Assembly: GCF_958295425.1 (NCBI RefSeq)
Contig: NC_081146.1
Location: 434,001 to 498,000 of the forward strand
Length of the DNA: 64,000 nucleotides
DNA from: Solea solea
Lineage: Eukaryota > Chordata > Actinopteri > Pleuronectiformes > Soleidae
Direction: 5' to 3'
A program made the position numbers and the translations under genes. Shown here piece by piece: positions 45,980 through 58,489 of the stretch. The number at the start of each line of letters is the position of its first letter. The stretch's first letter is position 1. Below the pieces are notes generated by a model. The model was not told the DNA's origin and ran no database searches. It saw nothing but the letters and a program-made list of their open reading frames with translations.

Positions 45980-48800
45980 TGTTAAGTTCATTTGTTAGGT
46001 TTATATTATGGGACAGCAGAAAAATTAAAAAAATCCGTAAACAGCCTTATCTCAGCTGAATGCGCACACAAACAGGCACTTGTAGAAAAACACATCCCAA
46101 CAGTGAAATCATTGCAAAATCAAACACTGAGGGTACAGAACTAAATCTTTTAAGATGTTAACTTCATTTGTGAGGTTTATGTTATGGGACAGCAGAAAAA
46201 TTAAACAAATCCGGAAACAGCCTTATCTCAGCTGAATGCGCACACAAACAGACACCAATAGAAAAACACATCCAAACAGTGAAATCAATGCAAAATCAAA
46301 CAGTGAGTGTACAGAACTAAATCTTTTAAGATGTTAACTTCATTTGTGAGGTTTATGTTATGGGACAGCAGAAAAATTTAAAAAATCCGTAAACAGCCTT
46401 ATCTCAGCTGAATGCGCACACAAACAGACACCAATAGAAAAACACATCCCAACAGTGAAATCATTGACAAAATCAAACACTGAGGGTACAGAACTAAATC
46501 TTTTAAGATGTTAACTTCATTTGTTAGGTTTATATAATGGAAAGTAGAAAAATGAAAAAAATCCGAAAACAGCCTTATCTCAGCTGTATGCGCACACAAA
46601 CAGACACCAATAGAAAAACACATCCAAACAGTGAAATCAATGCAAAATCAAACAGTGAGTGTACAGAACTAAATCTTTTAAGATGTTAACTTCATTTGTG
46701 AGGTTTATGTTATGGGACAGCAGAAAAATTAAAAAAATCCGTAAACAGCCTTATCTCAGCTGAATGCGCACACAAACAGACACTTGTGGAAAAACACATC
46801 CCAACAGTGAAACCATTGCAAAATCAAACACTGAGGGTACAGAACTAAATATTTTAAGATGTTAAGTTCATTTGTTAGGTTTATATTATGGGAAAGTAGA
46901 AAAATGAAAAAAATCCGAAAACAGCCTTATCTCAGCTGTATGCGCACACAAACAGACACCAATAGAAAAACACATCCAAACAGTGAAATCAATGCAAAAT
47001 CAAACAGTGAGTGTACAGAACTAAATCTTTTAAGATGTTAACTTCATTTGTGAGGTTTATGTTATGGGACAGCAGAAAAATTAAAAAAATCCGTAAACAG
47101 CCTTATCTCAGCTGAATGCGCACACAAACAGACACCAATAGAAAAACACATCCAAACAGTGAAATCTTTGCAAAATTAAACACTGAGGGTAAAGAAGTAT
47201 ATTTTATAAGATGTTAAGTTCATTTGTTAGGTTTATATTATGGGACAGCAGAAAAATGAAAAAAATCCGAAAACAGCCTTATCTCAGCTGTATGCGCACA
47301 CAAACAGACACCAATAGAAAAACACATCCAAACAGTGAAATCAATGCAAAATCAAACAGTGAGTGTACAGAACTAAATCTTTTAAGATGTTAACTTCATT
47401 TGTTAGGTTTATATTATGGGAAAGTAGAAAAATGAAAAAAATCCGGAAACAGCCTTATCTCAGCTGAATGCGCACACAAACAGACACCAATAGAAAAACA
47501 CATCCCAACAGTGAAATCATTGCAAAATCAAACACTGAGGGTACAGAACTAAATCTTTTAAGATGTTAACTTCATTTGTGAGGTTTATGTTATGGGACAG
47601 CAGAAAAATTAAACAAATCCGGAAACAGCCTTATCTCAGCTGAATGCGCACACAAACAGACACCAATAGAAAAACACATCCAAACAGTGAAATCAATGCA
47701 AAATCAAACAGTGAGTGTACAGAACTAAATCTTTTAAGATGTTAACTTCATTTGTGAGGTTTATGTTATGGGACAGCAGAAAAATTTAAAAAATCCGTAA
47801 ACAGCCTTATCTCAGCTGAATGCGCACACAAACAGACACCAATAGAAAAACACATCCCAACAGTGAAATCATTGACAAAATCAAACACTGAGGGTACAGA
47901 ACTAAATCTTTTAAGATGTTAACTTCATTTGTTAGGTTTATATAATGGAAAGTAGAAAAATGAAAAAAATCCGAAAACAGCCTTATCTCAGCTGTATGCG
48001 CACACAAACAGACACCAATAGAAAAACACATCCAAACAGTGAAATCAATGCAAAATCAAACAGTGAGTGTACAGAACTAAATCTTTTAAGATGTTAACTT
48101 CATTTGTGAGGTTTATGTTATGGGACAGCAGAAAAATTAAAAAAATCCGTAAACAGCCTTATCTCAGCTGAATGCGCACACAAACAGACACTTGTGGAAA
48201 AACACATCCCAACAGTGAAACCATTGCAAAATCAAACACTGAGGGTACAGAACTAAATATTTTAAGATGTTAAGTTCATTTGTTAGGTTTATATTATGGG
48301 AAAGTAGAAAAATGAAAAAAATCCGAAAACAGCCTTATCTCAGCTGTATGCGCACACAAACAGACACCAATAGAAAAACACATCCAAACAGTGAAATCAA
48401 TGCAAAATCAAACAGTGAGTGTACAGAACTAAATCTTTTAAGATGTTAACTTCATTTGTGAGGTTTATGTTATGGGACAGCAGAAAAATTAAAAAAATCC
48501 GTAAACAGCCTTATCTCAGCTGAATGCGCACACAAACAGACACCAATAGAAAAACACATCCAAACAGTGAAATCTTTGCAAAATTAAACACTGAGGGTAA
48601 AGAAGTATATTTTATAAGATGTTAAGTTCATTTGTTAGGTTTATATTATGGGACAGCAGAAAAATGAAAAAAATCCGAAAACAGCCTTATCTCAGCTGTA
48701 TGCGCACACAAACAGACACCAATAGAAAAACACATCCAAACAGTGAAATCAATGCAAAATCAAACAGTGAGTGTACAGAACTAAATCTTTTAAGATGTTA
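45980..48800 (+). repeat. 8-mer higher-order repeat (1408 bp)
   Basis: A rare monomer with CATTGACAAAATC and TATAATGGAAAG occurs near 46460-46540 and again 1408 bp (8 x 176) later near 47870-47950. A third copy is 2816 bp further on, near 50690. The 8-mer block is separated from its third copy by monomers that match 44400-45450. Confidence 0.8.
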
Positions 48801-51800
48801 ACTTCATTTGTGAGGTTTATGTTATGGGACAGCAGAAAAATTAAAAAAATCCGTAAACAGCCTTATCTCAGCTGAATGCGCACACAAACAGGCACTTGTA
48901 GAAAAACACATCCCAACAGTGAAATCATTGCAAAATCAAACACTGAGGGTACAGAACTAAATCTTTTAAGATGTTAACTTCATTTGTGAGGTTTATGTTA
49001 TGGGACAGCAGAAAAATTAAAAAAATCCGTAAACAGCCTTATCTCAGCTGAATGCGCACACAAACAGGCACTTGTAGAAAAACACATCCCAACAGTGAAA
49101 TCATTGCAAAATCAAACACTGAGGGTACAGAACTAAATCTTTTAAGATGTTAACTTCATTTGTGAGGTTTATGTTATGGGACAGCAGAAAAATGAAAAAA
49201 ATCCGGAAACAGCCTTATCTCAGCTGAATGCGCACACAAACAGACACCAATAGAAAAACACATCCAAACAGTGAAATCTTTGCAAAATTAAACACTGAGG
49301 GTAAAGAAGTATATTTTATAAGATGTTAAGTTCATTTGTTAGGTTTATATTATGGGACAGCAGAAAAATTAAAAAAATCCGTAAACAGCCTTATGTCAGC
49401 TGAATGCGCACACAAACAGACACTTGTAGAAAAACACATCCCAACAGTGAAACCATTGCAAAATCAAACACTGAGGGTATAGAACTAAATATTTTAAGAT
49501 GTTAACTTCATTTGTGAGGTTTATGTTATGGGACAGCAGAAAAATTAAAAAAATCCGGAAACAGCCTTATCTCAGCTGAATGCGCACACAAACAGACTTC
49601 AATAGAAACACACATCCAAACAGTGAAATCTTTGCAAAATTAAACACTGAGGGTAAAGAAGTATATCTTATAAGATGTTAAGTTCATTTGTTAGGTTTAT
49701 ATTATGGGAAAGTAGAAAAATGAAAAAAATCCGAAAACAGCCTTATCTCAGCTGAATGCGCACACAAACAGACACTTGTAGAAAAACACATCCCAACAGC
49801 GAAACCATTGCAAAATCAAACACTGAGGGTACAGAACTAAATATTTTAAGATGTTAAGTTCATTTGTTAGGTTTATATTATGGGAAAGTAGAAAAATGAA
49901 AAAAATCCGAAAACAGCCTTATCTCAGCTGTATGCGCACACAAACAGACACCAATAGAAAAACACATCCAAACAGTGAAATCAATGCAAAATCAAACAGT
50001 GAGTGTACAGAACTAAATCTTTTAAGATGTTAACTTCATTTGTGAGGTTTATGTTATGGGACAGCAGAAAAATTAAAAAAATCCGTAAACAGCCTTATCT
50101 CAGCTGAATGCGCACACAAACAGACACCAATAGAAAAACACATCCAAACAGTGAAATCTTTGCAAAATTAAACACTGAGGGTAAAGAAGTATATTTTATA
50201 AGATGTTAAGTTCATTTGTTAGGTTTATATTATGGGACAGCAGAAAAATTAAAAAAATCCGTAAACAGCCTTATCTCAGCTGAATGCGCACACAAACAGG
50301 CACTTGTAGAAAAACACATCCCAACAGTGAAATCATTGCAAAATCAAACACTGAGGGTACAGAACTAAATCTTTTAAGATGTTAACTTCATTTGTGAGGT
50401 TTATGTTATGGGACAGCAGAAAAATTAAACAAATCCGGAAACAGCCTTATCTCAGCTGAATGCGCACACAAACAGACACCAATAGAAAAACACATCCAAA
50501 CAGTGAAATCAATGCAAAATCAAACAGTGAGTGTACAGAACTAAATCTTTTAAGATGTTAACTTCATTTGTGAGGTTTATGTTATGGGACAGCAGAAAAA
50601 TTTAAAAAATCCGTAAACAGCCTTATCTCAGCTGAATGCGCACACAAACAGACACCAATAGAAAAACACATCCCAACAGTGAAATCATTGACAAAATCAA
50701 ACACTGAGGGTACAGAACTAAATCTTTTAAGATGTTAACTTCATTTGTTAGGTTTATATAATGGAAAGTAGAAAAATGAAAAAAATCCGAAAACAGCCTT
50801 ATCTCAGCTGTATGCGCACACAAACAGACACCAATAGAAAAACACATCCAAACAGTGAAATCAATGCAAAATCAAACAGTGAGTGTACAGAACTAAATCT
50901 TTTAAGATGTTAACTTCATTTGTGAGGTTTATGTTATGGGACAGCAGAAAAATTAAAAAAATCCGTAAACAGCCTTATCTCAGCTGAATGCGCACACAAA
51001 CAGACACTTGTGGAAAAACACATCCCAACAGTGAAACCATTGCAAAATCAAACACTGAGGGTACAGAACTAAATATTTTAAGATGTTAAGTTCATTTGTT
51101 AGGTTTATATTATGGGAAAGTAGAAAAATGAAAAAAATCCGAAAACAGCCTTATCTCAGCTGTATGCGCACACAAACAGACACCAATAGAAAAACACATC
51201 CAAACAGTGAAATCAATGCAAAATCAAACAGTGAGTGTACAGAACTAAATCTTTTAAGATGTTAACTTCATTTGTGAGGTTTATGTTATGGGACAGCAGA
51301 AAAATTAAAAAAATCCGTAAACAGCCTTATCTCAGCTGAATGCGCACACAAACAGACACCAATAGAAAAACACATCCAAACAGTGAAATCTTTGCAAAAT
51401 TAAACACTGAGGGTAAAGAAGTATATTTTATAAGATGTTAAGTTCATTTGTTAGGTTTATATTATGGGACAGCAGAAAAATGAAAAAAATCCGAAAACAG
51501 CCTTATCTCAGCTGTATGCGCACACAAACAGACACCAATAGAAAAACACATCCAAACAGTGAAATCAATGCAAAATCAAACAGTGAGTGTACAGAACTAA
51601 ATCTTTTAAGATGTTAACTTCATTTGTTAGGTTTATATTATGGGAAAGTAGAAAAATGAAAAAAATCCGGAAACAGCCTTATCTCAGCTGAATGCGCACA
51701 CAAACAGACACCAATAGAAAAACACATCCCAACAGTGAAATCATTGCAAAATCAAACACTGAGGGTACAGAACTAAATCTTTTAAGATGTTAACTTCATT

Positions 51801-52609
51801 TGTGAGGTTTATGTTATGGGACAGCAGAAAAATTAAAAAAATCCGGAAACAGCCTTATCTCAGCTGAATGCGCACACAAACAGACACCAATAGAAAAACA
51901 CATCCAAACAGTGAAATCTTTGCAAAATTAAACACTGAGGGTAAAGAAGTATATCTTATAATATGTTAAGTTCATTTGTTAGGTTTATATTATGGGAAAG
52001 TAGAAAAATGAAAAAAATCCGGAAACAGCCTTATCTCAGCTGAATGCGCACACAAACAGACACCAATAGAAAAACACATCCCAACAGTGAAATCTTTGCA
52101 AAATCAAACACTGAGGGTACAGAACTAAATATTTTAAGTTCTTAACTTCATTTGTGAGGTTTATGTTATGGGACAGCAGAAAAATGAAAAAAATCCGGAA
52201 ACAGCCTTATCTCAGCTGAATGCGCACACAAACAGACACCAATAGAAAAACACATCCCAACAGTTAAATCTTTGCAAAATCAAACAGTGAGTGTACAGAA
52301 CTAAATCTTTTAAGATGTGAACTTCATTTGTGAGGTTTATATTATGGGACAGCAGAAAAATTTAAAAAAATCCGGAAACAGCCATATCTCAGCAGAATGC
52401 GCTTACAAACAGACACCAATAGAAAAACACATCCGTGAAATCATTGCAAAATCAAACACTGAGAGTACAGAAGTATATCTTATAAGATGTACATTTCATT
52501 TGTTCAGTTACCTGTATGGTTATTTGTCATAATCAAACTTCAAAAAAATATTTCTACACTGTTTTTTTCAACAAATGTTGCTTTCACAGCACACATTATT
52601 GTTGTAATC

Positions 52610-52705
52610 ATATCATTATTATTATTAATATTATTATTATTATCGCTGTAAATATTATTATTGTTATCATCACCATCATTATATTTATATCATTAATACA
52701 TTGAC
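52610..52705. repeat. ATT-type low-complexity tract
   Basis: Imperfect runs of ATT/TTA with interruptions, at the border between the S176 array and unique DNA. Confidence 0.8.
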
Positions 52706-53026
52706 ATTATATTAACATAAAAAAACAAAAACTCGCGCACTCATTCTATTGGGAACAATGACATGATGATGCTGTAGGGCCACCTTCAGCATTCGCTTCC
52801 GATTTTCATTAAGTTTCGATTCCACCTTAAAAAAAATGCACGTTTCGGCCAGTAGGGAGAAGTGCAAATTCAGGAATGGTTGCAATAGAATTCAGTCAGC
52901 ATTTATATTTGAGATGGACTTTCTCCTATAGTCCAAAGTAGATATGGACATATAGGGGATCACTGGAAAATTAAGGAGCTGTAGCATGCAAAGCAGGTGA
53001 CATATTTCATGTGAAATCATATTAGG

Positions 53027-53040
53027 CCACTAGAGGGCAG
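53027..53040 (+). promoter_or_regulatory. CTCF-like core motif
   Basis: CCACTAGAGGGCAG fits the usual CTCF core consensus at every position. It lies in one member of a diverged direct repeat; the other member (near 52848) lacks the match. Such motifs are also common inside dispersed repeats, so occupancy is uncertain. Confidence 0.3.
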
Positions 53041-53483
53041 TGCAAAGTCACAAATTGTTGCAAAATAATTGTCAAAATCTTGACTTTTGAGCTTGATTTT
53101 CTCCAAAATTCTCAAACCAGGAAAATTCATCACAAATACCCGATCACGATATGACAATATCAAAATTCTAAGATCATATCTTGTCTCATGTCATGATATA
53201 GCTATAATATTGTCATGCCTTCCTCATCATAGTTCACATTCCATTTGTCAGAGATAAAATATGAATCCATAACCCATTTTGAGAGGCAGGTTCTCATAAG
53301 GTTGGGATGTGTCAACTATTTGGGTTGCCACTAGACTCCCCTGTTTAAATGTAGGAGTTTAGTATTTTGGGCAACACCATGTTAGTTTTTGAAACCAGAA
53401 ACAACCATAGTTATAAGAGAAGGGATGGATACTGATAGCTTGTCCACTACAAATCCACCTATAACTGCAACTTTGCAAACATG

Positions 53484-53524
53484 AAATGCAGAGCTGTCAA
53501 TCACACACTGACAGCTCTGCATTT
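53484..53524. repeat. Perfect hairpin, 16-bp arms, 9-nt loop
   Basis: AAATGCAGAGCTGTCA is followed after nine bases by its exact reverse complement. No tail or promoter points to an RNA gene. It may be a fragment of an inverted-repeat transposon. Confidence 0.8.
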
Positions 53525-54466
53525 AAATGTAAAATTAAATTTACATTGTGGACATGCAGCTCTACTGAAGAGGAACTAAGACCATAAACCCTTTAGAACA
53601 ATGTATGCAGGGCACCAGACTAACTTTTTACTAGGAGCACAGTAGCCCCCCCTATAACTGAATGTTTTAGGAGAGCAAGCAGAACATTTAGGGGCGCACA
53701 CCTTAAACATTTCCTCTCATTTTCACTGTATTACTGATCAATACTCCGATAATAATTGAATAAATTGCAATGTGCTGTTTAGAATTCCCAGTGAATTTTT
53801 ATTGTGCACTTGTTTGTTAAAGAATAACATCACATAAGAGACATTAAGTGTACATAAAATACCATCACTGTCACTACAGTACAATTATTAACTAGAAGTG
53901 GCCCGGTACTGTCCAGTACACAGAAACGGCACTTTTATTTGTGTACTGGCACATTTCACAAGATGCCGGTAATCTCTTATCAGTCCACTTGATTATGGTC
54001 CAGAGCAATAATGTCTCAGGGTACACTATGTGACGTTCACCTGTTCTCGCAAAAGTCAAGTGTTTATTCCTTGAGTTTGGAGTTTTTATTTTCTATCTAA
54101 TCTCTATCTGGAAGACGACCGCTGTGGCGACCATCATCATGCTTCAAAAGCATGAGTTAGCTCATCCACACACTCATACTTTCTGATATAATAAAAATAA
54201 ACATGGAGCTGGCAAGTTGAGGCTTGAAAATATCAGAGGAAGATGCACAGAAGGGATTAAGCTGGGCAATTGCCCGGTATCCTGGACTCTTGCTCAAAAA
54301 TTAATAAATTGATAAAGTTGAACCTGAATTTTCCTTAACACTAAAACAAGGCCAGACCAAAAGTTTCACTCCCAGGGCTGGAGTATGCCAGGTGTAATAT
54401 TATTAGATATTAATGTAGATGTGATGCAATAATTTGATGCACAAGCCTGTTTTCTTTGTGTATTAC

Positions 54467-54559
54467 CTTAATGACTCTGTCCTGGCAGTGCTGGATGATC
54501 TTACACAGCTCCTCTGTACCCTGAGACTCGAGACTCTGATGAAGGATCTGCTCAAACAT
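54467..54559 (-). CDS. Coding exon of an unrecognised gene (downstream exon)
   Basis: On the minus strand a 93-bp, 31-codon open exon (starting MFEQILHQSLESQG) is bordered by an acceptor (TTTTACTAG) and a donor (GTAATACAC). Both borders fall at phase 0, compatible with the exon at 54984-55139. The peptide continues the same polar, helix-prone character, ending CQDRVIK. I do not recognise the protein family. Consistent phase and GT/AG borders in two consecutive exons make a real gene likely. Confidence 0.6.
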
Positions 54560-54983
54560 CTAGTAAAACACAATTTGTAGTTTTGTACCTAACTTTGTGA
54601 CATACATGCATGTAACACCAGACAAACTGACTCATATAGGAATATCCCATGAAATAATGTGATAATGTTATTTATCACATGTGGACCCAGGTCCACAGTC
54701 TGTATTGTGGCATGTTTAACTGTTTAACTGTCCACTGAGTTATCAAACCGCCAAAAGATGTTCGCCTTTAGTTCTACTGTGTCCTTGATCAATGCCACAG
54801 TCAGAACCTCATCATTCAACTATTTGACAAACTCTAGTCAAACAGGAGCTACAGTGTAGGAAAATGATCAAGCAATATAATGAGTGTCAATAAAATGATT
54901 AGCTCTCATAGAAACTTCCCATTGTGTTAACCAGTTAACCAATAACCTATATCAGACTGGTTAGTCAGTAGTTGAGGTTTCAC
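54560..54983 (-). other. Probable intron, nothing else seen
   Basis: Separates the two phase-0 exons on the minus strand. AT-rich, with no repeat recognised. Confidence 0.45.
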
Positions 54984-55139
54984 CTCTCTCATGGGGATCT
55001 GGGCCCTTTGGACAAACACTGACGGGCTGCTCACGTCAAACTGTTGCTGCAGACCCTCAAGGCTCAGGTTCACCACCTTCTCATAGCAGCTGTGCATCTT
55101 AACTGGATGGAAAGCCAGCATGGAGATCTTCTCCATGTG
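54984..55139 (-). CDS. Coding exon of an unrecognised gene (middle exon)
   Basis: A 156-bp, 52-codon exon on the minus strand. The acceptor is preceded by a strong pyrimidine tract (CTTCCTCCTCAG) and the donor reads GAG|GTGAAA. It begins HMEKISMLAFHPVKMHSCYE and ends QIPMRE, phase 0 at both sides, and would splice to the exon at 54467-54559 without breaking the frame. The long open frame through this region extends into intron and is not itself the product. No domain was recognised. A pseudogene cannot be excluded, because a possible upstream exon shows a frame conflict. Confidence 0.65.
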
Positions 55140-55680
55140 CTGAGGAGGAAGACAAGAAGGGAGAGGAAGAGATGGATGAGGCATGGACAGATTTGGGAAA
55201 AATGTATAATTGTGTCTCACAATAAATATACTACTGCAAAAGTATCACTAATGTTACACTAGACAAATGCTGTTTAAATCACAAACATATTTGGAATAGG
55301 AGTATAGGAATTGCGGATAGATAACATTTGTTTTGTAAAGATCCAGATTCTTGTGCTTCAACTGCGAAAATCAGAGTGCATTTTCTATACATAATCATTA
55401 TATATTGTGCTTCAATTTAAGCACATTCTCATGTTATGGGTATTATTTAAAGCAACACAATTTTCAACCTTCACGTAATGTCTCTAAGCAGGGATGGGAA
55501 GTATTTCTGATACATGTATTAAAAAAAATACATATTTAAAATACGAAATATGCTCTTTTCTGGAGATGATGAAAAATTCCTTCAGATTTTGTACCAATAT
55601 ATTTCCATTATGTGTATTTTATTTAAAATACTGTAACATACATCCTTTGAAAAAAAGTGATGACATAAGAAGACAAATTG
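55140..55680. other. Intron-like DNA, no gene recognised
   Basis: AT-rich. From about 55487 (GCAGGGATGGGAAGTATTTC) the text resembles a dispersed fish repeat, but I could not name it. Confidence 0.4.
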
Positions 55681-56260
55681 CAGGATGCTGCTTCAGATTG
55701 GACGTCATGGTGCTTGTGCCTACTTTAATTTGCCAGGACTTGTTAAGATCACAATTAGTCTACATAAGAATTGAATTGAGTCAAGCGATTACCATCAGAG
55801 CTGAGTTTCAAGACTTTAGAGCTCACTCTGTCGTTTACATCGATGACAGTGTTAAAGTCGCCACATAAAATAATTTTGTATCCGACCAATAGGGGTTCTT
55901 TAAGTCTTTTAAAAAGTTGAAAAATGTTTGTTCTCTCATGAGAGGTGTACACGTGTATCGTTCGTATTTTTTCTCCTCGGTAAAAACAATCCAACATGAG
56001 CAATCTACAAGGAATTAAATTAGGAAATCATTCGTTTTACGAATAATAGTGACATCACCAGTTTTAGAAAAAAGATCCCACCATCAGCTTTACTTTCGCC
56101 AATAGAAATTACACTTAGACCTTTGTTCCACATGCTGGATACCGTTACTCTTTACTTGTGTTCAGTCTCAGTTCTTGACAACATAATATGTCAAAGTCAG
56201 TTTTCAACAAGAATTTAATTTGTTGGGCTCTAAAAGAATTTGATTGGATGCCATGGGCAT
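55680..56260 (-). pseudogene. Decayed LINE ORF2, endonuclease part
   Basis: The minus strand encodes a recognisable but broken APE-type endonuclease. A stretch resembling DILCCQE lies near 56190, and an open segment at 55755-56003 holds VGYKIILCGDFNTVID, equivalent to the GGDFNF motif of the intact elements. Stops and frame changes interrupt it on both sides. It is a different, older family from the two intact LINEs. Confidence 0.7.
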
Positions 56261-56326
56261 TCCAAGATGAAACTTTGGGGAAGGTCATAAATGTTTGGGG
56301 GGTTATGGTGTGGGTTTGTCGTGATT

Positions 56327-56330
<4 letters not shown>

Positions 56331-56367
<37 letters not shown>

Positions 56368-56370
56368 TTA
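56331..56370. repeat. TA dinucleotide microsatellite
   Basis: Alternating TA with a few TTTA interruptions. It lies between the two oppositely oriented LINE remnants. Confidence 0.95.
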
Positions 56371-56439
56371 TTTTAAAATAAGTTGTTGCCAAAGTTGTTG
56401 CTGTAAGGGGGGCTCTCTGCTGCGGGGTGCTGCCAACTC

Positions 56440-57230
56440 GCTGACCCTGACCCTTATACCTATTCCAAGCCCTACCAGTAGAGGTCCCCCAAGCCCCAAT
56501 TTATGAGCTGGAATAAAATGATATCAAAGTTTAGTTGGGGTGGCAAAAGACCCACGATAAGACTGGAAACTCTCCAGCTGCCAAAAGAAGAAGGAGGGAT
56601 GAGACTTCCAAAATTAAAGGAATACTACCATGCGGCCCAATTGAGATATATTGTAGGTTGGTGCAAACCAGACACAGTGAAATGAAATAGAAAAAGAGTT
56701 TGGAGAAAACCCAGTACAGAATATAATTGGGGATAAAGAAACATACAAGAAGATTCAAAACCAAATAGACACAATCACGATGTTCACATACAAAATATGG
56801 TTCAGCATAATAAAAAAATATAAGATACAGAAAGACACTAATTTATTGAATATGATAGCAATTTTACACCGACTAGGTACGATATAGGATTTAAACAGTG
56901 GACAACCAAGGGAATCACAGCATGGTGTGTTTTGGTGAAAGATGGACAGCTTGAGAGTTTCCAAAATATGACAGAAAAAAAGGATTTAGATAATCAATCA
57001 TGAATTCTGTGGATTCCTGCAACTTAGAGACTACTATATGAAAGAGATCAGGATGGACCCCTCCTGAGAAGTGAATAGTGTGATCCAGATCATCATAATC
57101 AACGCATACAAAGAAACCACAATTAGAATTATATTGGGACTATATAAAAAAAAATGCTACAAAATACATAAAAAAAAAGATGGGAATCAGGATTTAACAT
57201 AAAATTTAGTGATGAAGATTGGCTAAGATT
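56440..57230 (+). pseudogene. Decayed LINE ORF2, C-terminal part
   Basis: Plus-strand frames read VPQAPIYELE, then SKFSWGGKRPTIRLETLQ, PKEEGGMRLPKLKEYYHAAQ, and later a GFKQWTTKGITAW stretch. These parallel the post-reverse-transcriptase region of the intact LINEs (FIWNGKTPRVSMEKL and so on). Stops and frameshifts are frequent. It is opposite in orientation to the endonuclease remnant next to it. Confidence 0.75.
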
Positions 57231-58489
57231 GGTATAATCTGCCAGACATTAGCCTCATGTATGAAACAAAGTGATTTTGAAGCAGAAACATATTTAGGTT
57301 ACAAGGTCAGAGCTGCAGTGACTTCCTGACAAGTACAAATGAGCATTTCATGGGTTGTACTGGCAACAGATATGACAAATGTTGGGGGGCTGGGAGATTT
57401 TTTTTTAATCAGTCTTGAATATGTCAAAGATTACCCACAATATTAACTTTGAAGCATTGTTAGTTTTGTGTAGCATCAGCTAAAACATGTACTCCCTCCC
57501 CTCTTAATTTGAAAAGAGGACATTTGTAATATGGAAATGATTGAATATTTGGTGGTTTGAGGAGGACTGATGCAGGACAAAAGTATTAATCTTTTATGAC
57601 AACAATTCTTGGGAGTGAACATTCCTGCCATATACTCAAGTGTATGGTGAAAACAATGTTCAGTGTTCTATTGATCTATTAATAAAATGTTTTCATTTGA
57701 ATTCCAATTTGCCAAGAGACCTTCTTACAAGAAAGTGTGCCATATGCACTAACACAGTGGAAATGAATCATAATGAAGCCTGAGGGTTAAGGAAACAGTT
57801 TGTCATCAACTAAATACTGTAGGTGTCCAAAGCCTGAGGGTCAGCCTCTTTCCCCGGATGAAGCAGAATCCAGTCACGTTAACTGTGCGTTGTAAGAATG
57901 GAAAAGACTGTCATAAAAAAAAAATAATAATTACAACACCCACACTGTATCAACATTCAGAGTGGACCTAATTTTTAAGAATAGAGGGATAGATTTAGTG
58001 TATAGCCTACTTGTTAAATAGACAGGACAGTGCAGCAGCAGCACCAGCGAAGCTCTCTGAACAGATCAGCAATGTGACCCACAGTCCTCACAACCGAAGA
58101 CGCAGCCGAAACACAGCAAGCGGTTCCGCGAAAACGGGAGCTTTGCAGCTGCGGGTTCGGGTGAGAGGACATCGGTTCTCACAGTGGAACTGTTCAGACA
58201 GCAAGTCTGGCTCCCGTGTAACGTCGCAGACAACACCATCTCAGAGATAGGATACTGACTGCATTTAAACACTAAACTTTCGAAAAAAACAGCAAAGCGA
58301 AAAAGAAAAAAAAGAGCATGGAACATTTACATGTGCATATATTAGTATTAACTATATTTCGATTAATGCGTGTGTGTTTAAATGCATGTGTATGTATGTA
58401 GTGAAAAGACGTAGTTACTGTAATTAACGAACACATTTTAGCAATGGCCTGCTGTTTAGCTCATTATAATAATGTAAAATTTCACTTAC
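57231..58489. other. Intron-like DNA, no gene supported
   Basis: No splice-bordered exon was found. A somewhat GC-richer patch at about 58011-58250 has open frames on both strands, but neither resembles a known protein. Confidence 0.4.

Larger units (their letters stand above)
37691..52510 (+). repeat. Pure S176 satellite array (second subfamily)
   Basis: About 84 head-to-tail 176-bp monomers. Recurrent markers are spaced at exact multiples of 176 bp: 352, 528, 704, 1056, 1232 and 1408. This subfamily differs from the left array by phrases such as CACACAAACAGACACCAATAG and CAGCCTTATCTCAGC. Most monomers contain GTTAAC. The first monomer is a hybrid of the two subfamilies, and the last two or three (from about 52100) are visibly decayed. 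The repeated 60- and 74-codon open frames are by-products of the monomer: 176 is not a multiple of three, and no frame extends far beyond one monomer. Confidence 0.96.
52511..54466. other. Non-satellite DNA, no gene recognised
   Basis: AT-rich sequence after the array edge. It holds an ATT/TTA-rich low-complexity tract, a degenerate pair of direct repeats about 178 bp apart, a perfect 16-bp-arm hairpin, and text near 53600-53700 that reads like an old dispersed repeat. No open frame or splice-bordered exon stands out. Confidence 0.6.

Noticed and set aside
37691..52510. Sixteen nearly identical 60-codon open frames as a tandem gene family
   Set aside because: They are monomer-register by-products. 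They recur at multiples of 176 bp, have no independent start context, and are broken in sibling monomers by ordinary satellite variants.
52516..52704. 62-codon frame rich in isoleucine
   Set aside because: It is the ATT-rich low-complexity tract read in frame.
58011..58326. Overlapping 79- and 86-codon frames in a GC-richer patch
   Set aside because: Both strands are open, there are no splice or homology signals, and composition alone explains them.
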